Assembly: GCF_026343945.1 (NCBI RefSeq)
Contig: NZ_JAPKNJ010000005.1
Span: forward strand, 124,001-188,000
Length of the DNA stretch: 64,000 bases
Direction: 5' to 3'
Source: Kaistia algarum
GTDB taxonomy: Bacteria > Pseudomonadota > Alphaproteobacteria > Rhizobiales > Kaistiaceae
Shown here: positions 7,836 to 14,900 of the stretch, one piece after another
Layout: each line of letters starts with the position of its first letter
Numbering within the stretch: the stretch's first letter is position 1
Made by a program: the position numbers and the translations under genes
Notes under the pieces: model-generated
Told to the model about the DNA's origin: nothing
Seen by the model: the letters and a program-made list of their open reading frames with translations, nothing else
Databases searched by the model: none

Positions 7836-9230
7836 ATGAACATCGATAGCTTGAAGAAGATGTGCAAAGGCACGGTCGTCGCGATCGGTGATCCGGGCTT
7901 TCAGGAAGCGATCCACGGGGACCTCTGGAACAAGCTTGTCCCCGACCGCGCACCCCAGATCGTGGTGAAGGCGGCGGATGAGGAAGACATCATCGCGGCG
8001 GTGAAGTTTGCCCGCGCGAACAAGCTGAAGGTCGTCGTGCGCGGGGGCGGCCACAATTGGTGTCAGCCCACGCTGCGGAACGGCGGCCTGCTGATCGATA
8101 TCCAGAACTTCACAAAGGTCATTTCCATTGATGCGGAGAATCGCAGGGCGGTCATCCAGCCGATCATCAGCAACCGCGATGTGCAGAATACCTTGAACGC
8201 TGTGGGACTTGCTTTTCCGACCGGCCATTGCCCGCAGGTGAAGGCCAGTGGCTATTTCCTCGGCGGCGGCATGGCTTGGAACCCCACGGTCTGGGGCTCG
8301 GGCGCGGAGAGCCTGGAGGCTATCGAGCTGGTTACCGCGCAGGGCGAACTGATCAAGGCGAGCGAAACCGAGAACCCGGACTATTTCTGGGCTGCACGCG
8401 GCGCTGGCTCGGGCTTTTTCGGCGTCGTCACAAAGTATTATCTCAAGCTCTATACGCTGCCGAAGGCCATTCAGGGCAGTGTATATTATTACCGCCTGGA
8501 GGACGCACCGGCCATCGGCAGATGGCTCGGAGACGCGGCACCGAAGATCTCACCCAGTGTCGAGCTGAGCCAATTCATCGTCCAGGCTCCACCGAAGTTG
8601 CAAGAGCAGGCGGCCGGGCAGAATGGTTGGATCTGCATGGTTACGGCCACGGTATTCGAAAACACGCCCGAGGCCGCCAGCGCCGCACTGCAGCCTTTGG
8701 AGCAATCGCCGGTCAGGCCGCTTTCAAGTTCGTTCGGAACGCCGCTCGATTTCGAGCAGCTCTTCGATAGCTCCGGGGTCCTCTGGCCGGAAGGCGTCCG
8801 CGCCCGCGTGGAGGCAACCTTCTCCAACCACAACCCTGGCGAGATGATGCGGGCTGTCCTGCCCCTCTTGCCGAGGACACCCTCGCCCACCACGGTGCTC
8901 CTGTTCACCATCTTCTGCGGCCCAAATGTCCCGGCCCAGCAGAAGGACATGGCCCTTTCCATGCATTCCAAGGTCTATGGCGGTCCATGGACCATGTGGT
9001 GGGATGCCAAGGACGATGCCGCAAACACCGAATGGCACCAGGAGATGATCACAGCCCTGCGGCCGTACAATCTCGGTTATTATCTCGGCGAGTCCGACAC
9101 GGCGGCGCGGCCGGACAACGTCGTACAGGCCTTCACGGCGGAGAAGTGGCGAAAGCTATGCGACCTCAGGCAAAAATACGATCCTGACCGTGTATTCTTC
9201 GACTATTTCGACGGCTTCGCGAGCCAATAG
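7836..9230 (+). CDS. BBE-type FAD-binding oxidoreductase
   Basis: A 464-residue protein of the berberine-bridge-enzyme/6-hydroxynicotine-oxidase-like family. The FAD_binding_4 domain occupies about residues 35-205 and the substrate domain the rest, ending with the conserved DPDRVFF region. H73 in RGGGHNWC and C132 in GHCPQV sit where bicovalent flavin enzymes attach FAD to histidine and cysteine, so a doubly linked flavin is likely. No signal peptide is visible. Members oxidise sugars, alcohols or alkaloid-type amines with O2. It may form a stress or detoxification set with the deaminase upstream, but the 324-bp gap argues for its own promoter. Confidence 0.88.
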   Translation: MNIDSLKKMCKGTVVAIGDPGFQEAIHGDLWNKLVPDRAPQIVVKAADEEDIIAAVKFARANKLKVVVRGGGHNWCQPTLRNGGLLIDIQNFTKVISIDAENRRAVIQPIISNRDVQNTLNAVGLAFPTGHCPQVKASGYFLGGGMAWNPTVWGSGAESLEAIELVTAQGELIKASETENPDYFWAARGAGSGFFGVVTKYYLKLYTLPKAIQGSVYYYRLEDAPAIGRWLGDAAPKISPSVELSQFIVQAPPKLQEQAAGQNGWICMVTATVFENTPEAASAALQPLEQSPVRPLSSSFGTPLDFEQLFDSSGVLWPEGVRARVEATFSNHNPGEMMRAVLPLLPRTPSPTTVLLFTIFCGPNVPAQQKDMALSMHSKVYGGPWTMWWDAKDDAANTEWHQEMITALRPYNLGYYLGESDTAARPDNVVQAFTAEKWRKLCDLRQKYDPDRVFFDYFDGFASQ

Positions 9231-9340
9231 GTGGGGCGGTGCGTGGTGTCGCCGCGCCCGACGATCCAAAAACTGCACCAGCGAGGGTGCTTCCTTCTTT
9301 AGGTCGCCCCGCCAAACTATATCGGGCTGCGTGCGCTGCG
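9231..9340. other. Short gap before MITE-like copy 2
   Basis: Just over 100 bp between the oxidase stop and the repeat element. No terminator hairpin or gene is recognised. Confidence 0.3.
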
Positions 9341-9528
9341 TGTGAATAGGCGCCGAATTGAGGTGACGGCCCATATTGACCTAACTCTCTGATTTTCAGC
9401 ATAAATTCGGATTACACCTGGGGTCACGATCGGCGCCGATCTAGACCCGGGCAGACATAGAATTTATGAAGCACTCTCAATGCGTTGAAGTCATCTGGTG
9501 CGGGGTCCCGCTTGAACGCTTGTTCACA
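9341..9528 (+). repeat. MITE-like element, copy 2 (188 bp)
   Basis: It begins TGTGAATAGGCGCC and ends GAACGCTTGTTCACA, so the two ends are clear inverted repeats (TGTGAATAGGCGC against TGTGAACAAGCGT). The shared core GATCGGCGCCGAT lies at 9428-9440. Orientation is the same as in copies 1 and 3. Together with copy 3 it brackets the glutathione S-transferase gene. Confidence 0.78.
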
Positions 9529-9653
9529 GACAATTCGCTAGGGCATGCAGCGTCGCCTCCCGGATGAATTCCTTTGCGATCTGGCGCTTGAACGCCATGC
9601 CTCGAGTCGATGGCGTGACACGCGCTCTCATCCTCTGAAAGCCTAGCCCATGG
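9529..9653 (-). pseudogene. Unidentified protein fragment cut by MITE-like copy 2
   Basis: On the minus strand a frame without a usable start reads QRMRARVTPSTRG, then MAFKRQIAKEFIREA, and runs into the end of the repeat element. Composition is protein-like (basic, helical) and resembles a transposase or DNA-binding fragment, but I cannot name the family. It is probably the remains of a gene interrupted by the element. Confidence 0.35.
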
Positions 9654-9797
9654 TCAATTGCAAAAGCTCAGTCCGTCCACTCCAAGAGGCCTACTCCAAT
9701 CGGGAGTCTGTTTTGACCGCCATTTGATAACCCCACGGTCATTGTTCACGTTTCATTCAGTCAAAGTTAGAATTATTGGATTTTTGCAACGCGACAG

Positions 9798-10439
9798 CTA
9801 CTCCCAGAGGGATATTCCCTCTTGCGCTAACGCTCGTTGCACAGCCGCCCGCTCCTCCAACCGATGTGCATGAGAGGTCCAAGCGGGGTAGGTATTTCGC
9901 ATGTCAACGGCCATACGATTTCCCCACCTGTAGAATACGAGCAAATACGGATCAACGATTGAATAGGACTCTCCTACGGCCCAATCTCGGTCCATCAACT
10001 TGGATTCTATAAGCGCAAACGCGGAAGCCAAGTGCTCCTTTCCTTTTTGAATCAAGGGTTCGTACATCGATTGATCCGGTAAGAAGAAGTCGGCGCGCCA
10101 GATCATTCGGACGGCCACCGCGTGAACCGCACTCGATAGCCAGTTAAACCATTCGATGGAACGAACGATGTTTTCTGCATCCGCTCCAAGGAGCCGCGCG
10201 TTTGGATTTGTCAGGCCCAGGTGAAATAAGATTGCCGGCGCTTCAGTGAGGGTGAAATTCTCGGCAATGAGAACAGGGATTCGCCCTTTCGGGTTTAAGA
10301 GGTGAAATTCGGCGGTCTTGGCTTCGGGATGGCCTGGCGACATTAACGCCAGCGAATAGGGCGTTCCAATCTCCTCCATGACGATGTGAGGTGCAAAAGA
10401 GCAAGATCCTGGCGCAGCATGAAGTGTGTAATGCATCAT
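9798..10439 (-). CDS. Glutathione S-transferase family protein
   Basis: A 213-residue GST. The N-terminal thioredoxin-like domain (about 1-80) has LHAAPGSCSFAPHIVMEE, with serine/cysteine at the catalytic position of beta-class enzymes, followed by NPKGRIPVL with the cis-proline and TEAPAILFHL in place of the usual ES[AT]AI glutathione contact. The helical C-terminal domain ends near the conserved YSIVDPYLLVFYRW. The start is the ATG at 10439 behind GGAGGAA; the longer open frame runs into MITE-like copy 3 and is not coding. The gene lies alone between MITE-like copies 2 and 3, suggesting it may have moved as a unit. Confidence 0.9.
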   Translation of the reverse strand: MMHYTLHAAPGSCSFAPHIVMEEIGTPYSLALMSPGHPEAKTAEFHLLNPKGRIPVLIAENFTLTEAPAILFHLGLTNPNARLLGADAENIVRSIEWFNWLSSAVHAVAVRMIWRADFFLPDQSMYEPLIQKGKEHLASAFALIESKLMDRDWAVGESYSIVDPYLLVFYRWGNRMAVDMRNTYPAWTSHAHRLEERAAVQRALAQEGISLWE

Positions 10440-10526
10440 TTCCTCCGAAAACCGCATCTTACCTGTTTCAATCTGTACTGAGCTGCCAACGATGGCTTGC
10501 TGGATTTGAAAGACGCTCAAGTTGGG

Positions 10527-10714
10527 TGTGAACAGGCGCGGAACAGAGACATCGGCTTGAATCGAATTAACGATCTGATTTTGATCATCAATTTTGAATA
10601 CACTCGGTGTCATGATCGGCGCCGATTGAGACCCCAGTAGAAATAGAATTTCTCAATTATTCTCAGTGCGTTGGGGCCATCCGGTGTGGGGTCCCGGTTG
10701 AGCGCTTATTCACA
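10527..10714 (+). repeat. MITE-like element, copy 3 (188 bp)
   Basis: It starts TGTGAACAGGCGCG and ends GAGCGCTTATTCACA; the outer 13 bases form inverted repeats. The core GATCGGCGCCGAT is at 10614-10626. It lies 87 bp upstream of the GST start, so it could also contribute promoter sequence to that gene. Confidence 0.78.
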
Positions 10715-11113
10715 CTTCGACGTCTTCATGGAATTCCTCGTCCCGGTTTCGGGATCATAAATGGAAAATTCCAGCTCAGATCGGTCCGAGAAAGCGGGGG
10801 CACGTCACTGGATGCGTGTCAGCCGGCCCAGTTCATCGGTGATCTGGGTTTCTTCGACCACCGGACCACTCGCCGGGGTGACGTGGCTGTAGACCTTCAG
10901 AGGGGCATCGAACTGCCAAACTTCAAACATCCGGTCCAGAGCGTCGTGAGAAATGGTATAGTCATACCGGGGACGGTTCAGGGCACGCTTGGCGAACTTG
11001 ATCAATGAGGCGCTGAAGTAAGAGTGGCGCTTGAGGATGGGGCCGAATGATTGAACGGCGCCTTCTGACCAGGCGGCCTGGCGATCCGAAGAAACCGAGC
11101 GCGCCGCTGGCGT
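10715..11113. other. Interval with a doubtful 66-codon frame
   Basis: About 400 bp between MITE-like copy 3 and the acetyltransferase gene. On the minus strand 10805-11005 is open from a TTG and reads like protein (DYTISHDALDRMFEVWQFDAP), but it has no ATG and no SD, and I recognise no family. It could be the tail of a degraded gene. Nothing else is evident. Confidence 0.35.
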
Positions 11114-11659
11114 TCAGGGCCGCTGGCGCAGCAGCACCATATGCTGAACATCGTTGTAGGGACCTTCGGCCACGGTTCTGAAGCCGATCTTGTGAGCGAG
11201 GTGGATCGAAGGGGCGTTTGTCGTGGCGATGACGCATGACGTCTCGTCGGCATCGATCTCTTCGTCACCCCATGCCTGAATCGCCGCGACCGCTTCCGTC
11301 GAGAGCTTCCTGCCATGGAAAGGACTTGCGAGGGCCCAGCCGAATTCTGGCTTGCACACAATTTTGGGCTCGATCGTGCGGTGGAACTCGGCATATCCGG
11401 CGATTCCTGCCAGGGCGCCCGTGATCTTGTCCTCCAAGGCCCAATAGCCATAGCCAGACAGCTCCCAAAGTCCCACGAGGCGCAGCATGCGCGCCCACGC
11501 ATCTTCGCGAGATAGCGGCTTGCCCGTCAGGAGACGATAGACGAGCGGATCACTATACATCTGCTGGAAAGAATCGAGGTCGGACGCTCTTAAGCCGCGG
11601 AGGCGAAGACGCTCCGTCTCAAGATCTGGCGCGGTACGGCTCGTCGGGATGATGCTCAT
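11114..11659 (-). CDS. GNAT family N-acetyltransferase (RimJ/RimL-type)
   Basis: A 181-residue protein with the RimJ/RimL acetyltransferase pattern: LETERLRLRGL at the start, a variant of the acetyl-CoA loop around FGWALASPFHGRKLSTEA, and the TTNAPSIHLAHKIGFR helix near the end. It transfers acetyl groups from acetyl-CoA to an amine, often a protein N-terminus or antibiotic-like molecule. The start at 11659 lacks a strong SD. No operon partner is apparent on this strand. Confidence 0.88.
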   Translation of the reverse strand: MSIIPTSRTAPDLETERLRLRGLRASDLDSFQQMYSDPLVYRLLTGKPLSREDAWARMLRLVGLWELSGYGYWALEDKITGALAGIAGYAEFHRTIEPKIVCKPEFGWALASPFHGRKLSTEAVAAIQAWGDEEIDADETSCVIATTNAPSIHLAHKIGFRTVAEGPYNDVQHMVLLRQRP

Positions 11660-11880
11660 TCGCTGATCTTGTCAGCATTTCGGCTACGGCGCCAGACGCC
11701 CGAGGGGCGCATGCTCCTGCGCGTCAAATATATCGATGAGATCGAGCATTCCGAGACGGCTCATGGGGCGGCGGCGCGAGAAGATTCGCAGGAAAAGTTG
11801 CGCTCTTCTCCTTGAATTGCAGAAAAACCGAGATGTGCCGTCATGAAATTGCGGGGCGAATAAGTGTCCAAACGTCTTAG
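11660..11880. other. Interval between acetyltransferase and autotransporter
   Basis: Gene-free stretch. I see no protein-like frame. Upstream promoter sequence for the acetyltransferase is expected close to 11660-11720. Confidence 0.35.
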
Positions 11881-11904
11881 TTCAAGCTTCCTCAGAAGCT
11901 TGAA
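11881..11904. terminator. Perfect stem-loop after the autotransporter gene
   Basis: Arms TTCAAGCTTC (11881-11890) and GAAGCTTGAA (11895-11904) pair perfectly around loop CTCA, 35 bp beyond the stop of the large leftward gene. No T-run follows in the direction of transcription, so it may be a rho-assisted end or an mRNA-protecting hairpin. Confidence 0.55.
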
Positions 11905-11939
11905 TCACAACTGACATTTCAACACAGTTGGGTACAGAC

Positions 11940-14900
11940 CTAGAACTTGATGGCGAACTTGACGCTGCCGGCCTGGCTGACCGTCGTGTCGCCCAGCGCA
12001 CCCTCGTACTGCAGGCGCAGTTCATAGGCGCCCCAGTCGATCGAGCTGCCGAGGGCGATGGTCGCCATCACGTCGTCGCGTTCCAGCGCCAGCGGCACGC
12101 TGGCTGTCGGGTTCGGCCCGTTTGGCAGCGAAACGTCGACGGAACCTTCGTTCAGTGCGAACAGGGCACCAATCTCGACATGGTTGGTGATGTAGGCGTC
12201 GTTTACTTTCGTGGTGCCGCCGATGCGCAGCGCCGGCCGCAGGTCGAACAGCACATTATTCGAGTTCGAGACCTGAAGGGCCAAGTCGTCGAGGCCCTGT
12301 TCGGTATAGCCCTGATCAAAGATGCCCTGGACGTCGAAATCCACCAGCGGCATCAGTTCCACCGCGCCGACATCGAACACATAGCCGGCGCGCAGGCGGC
12401 CGGTCAGTGCCCAGGTTTCCTGGTCGGCGGTGGCGACGCCATTCACCCATGAGAGGCTGGAATAGCGCGACCCGTCCGCCCAGCCATAGCTGCCCACCAC
12501 CGACGCAGAGGCGTAGACCGGCCCTTCCACATATTTGGCGATGGCGCCGAGGCTGACGCGGTTGCCATCGCTCGAACTGCCGACGCCGTCGAAGCTGGTC
12601 CAGTCATAGGCGAAGCTGCCGCCGACATAGACATTGTCGCTCGCCTCGTCCTGCCGGCCGATACTGATACCGGTGGTGGTGTCGCGCTGGTCGCCGTCGC
12701 GGAGCGTGGTCACGGCGTAAGTCGCCTTGCCCCAGTTGCACGGGCTCTGGTCGATCAGCGAATAGAGCCCGACCGGATTGCCGCAGCTCTGCATGGTCGT
12801 ATGCGCCGCGCTGGCCGCCATCGCGCTTTGTTGTACCGCGGCATAGCTGGCGGTAGCGTCGAGATTCTGCAGATATTGCGAGAGCTCAGCGCTGGTCGTC
12901 GCGTTGGACGCGTTGAGGAGCAGCGTATAGAGCGCGGAGGGCGAAGTGGGCGCATCGGCGGCCCAGCCGAGAAGCTGATTATTGGCCGCGCTCGCCAATT
13001 GCTGGGTATTGCCGGAGAACCCGCCACGCGTGAAGTCGATCGACACGTCGGCGATCGTCGCGGTCGACAGGGTGAAGTCATAGTCGTACTGCGTCGCGAT
13101 GGTGCCGCTGGAAAGCCCGAAACTCCCCACTTGATCCGCAGGCACCGGGGTCAGGTCCGCCCCGCCATGGGTCTCGATGATCTGCGTCGCCGTCACATTG
13201 CCATTGGGCAGCGCGATCAGAACGGGATGGATGCTGTTAGAGGGAACTTCCAATTGTTGGACGGCGATCGAGTCGCTGCCCAGCGTGGCGGTCGGATCGA
13301 AGCGCAGGAAATGTGAGCCGCCGCCAATCGCATAGGTCGAGACGCCGGACACCGAGCCGGTGATCGAGCCTTCATTGAGAAGGATGAAGTCCCCGCCGGT
13401 GGCGACGATGTCGCCAAGGACCACACCGCCCGAATGGACGTTCAGCAGGCCGGCGGCATTGCTCTGAAGCGCGACCGCGTCCGGTGCGTTGAGCGCTCCC
13501 CAGATATCGGCCGTGGCTTCGCCGTTCCAGTCGGCCATGTTGATTGCGCCGGCGGCTGCGCCGGTGGCATTGATCGTGCCGCCCGCCTGGATGCTGATGT
13601 CGGTTGTGAATGCTTCGGTGGAGGGCGCGCCGAAGCCGTCCTGTCCATTGGTGGTATAGATGCCCCAGGCTCCCGCACCGGACACATTGACCGTGCCGGT
13701 CGCCTGCACGACCGGATTGCCGGCCTGGGTCGTGTTCATATAGGTGGCGATGCCGTGCGCGCCGACGCCCTGGGTGGTCACCGAGCCCTGCAGTATCACC
13801 TGCACCGCCCCTTGTGCCGAGGGTGTGGGCTCCTGAACAATCTCGATACCGTCGGTGCCAAACAGCACCGTGGCGTTGGTCAGGCTCTGCGCCACAATGC
13901 CATAGGCATTCGCGCCGGATGTCGCCACACTGCCGTTCAGCGTCACGATAACGGAGCCGCCCATTCCGTTGGGCGTGCCACCCGCCGTCCAGATGACATC
14001 GAACAACTCCGTGGGTTGGTCGGCGAAGAGCCCCACGCCCCCCCCACCAATGGACTGCGCCACGATGCCATGCGCGCCGTCCCCGGAGGTCGACAGGCGG
14101 AGCGGGTCGTTGGCCAGGTCGCCGACCGTGACGGTGCCGCCATTGCCGACGCCACCGCCCGGAAGGGAGTAGAACGGAACAGCGCCGCCGACGATCGTCA
14201 GGTCATTGGCCGCGACCGCGCCGCCGCCACCGCCGATGGACTGCGCGAAAATGCCGATCGACACCGCGCCGGTGGTCTGAATGCGGCCATTCCACGTCAC
14301 ATCCACATTGCCGCCTTGGCCACCGTTTCCGGCGATGCCGCCATTCCTCAAGTCGAACCCGGCTTGCAGGCCGAACAACGTGGCGTTGGAAATGCCGGCT
14401 GCTCCACCGCCGCCGCCCACCGACTGGGCGAAGATGCCGGCGGATGCCGACCCGGAAGTCGAAAGGATGGAATCGCCCTTGATCCGAACGGTCGAGCCAT
14501 TGCCGCCCGCTCCGCCTTTGCCGCCCAGGCTGATGTCGATCAGCCCGGTCGCCGAGCCGGCGCCTCCCAATCCGCCGCCGCCACCGACCGACTGGGCGAA
14601 GATGGCATCCGAGCCGCCGCCCGACGTGACGATGTTCGGGGCGTCGATCACACGGACAGAGCCGCCGTCGCCCTGTGCGCCGGCATTGCCGCCTATGGCC
14701 ATGCTGACCGTCTGCCGGCTGAGGCCGGGAATGCTGTGATCCGAGGTGGAACCGGTGCCGCCGCTCGCGCTGCTACCACCACCTCCTCCGACCGACTGAG
14801 CGGCTATGCCATGAGATAGCTGGCCGGCGGTCACGATCCCGGCGGTCGTCCCATCGGGCCCGCTGCCGACGACATCGACGCTGCCACCATCATTGTCATT

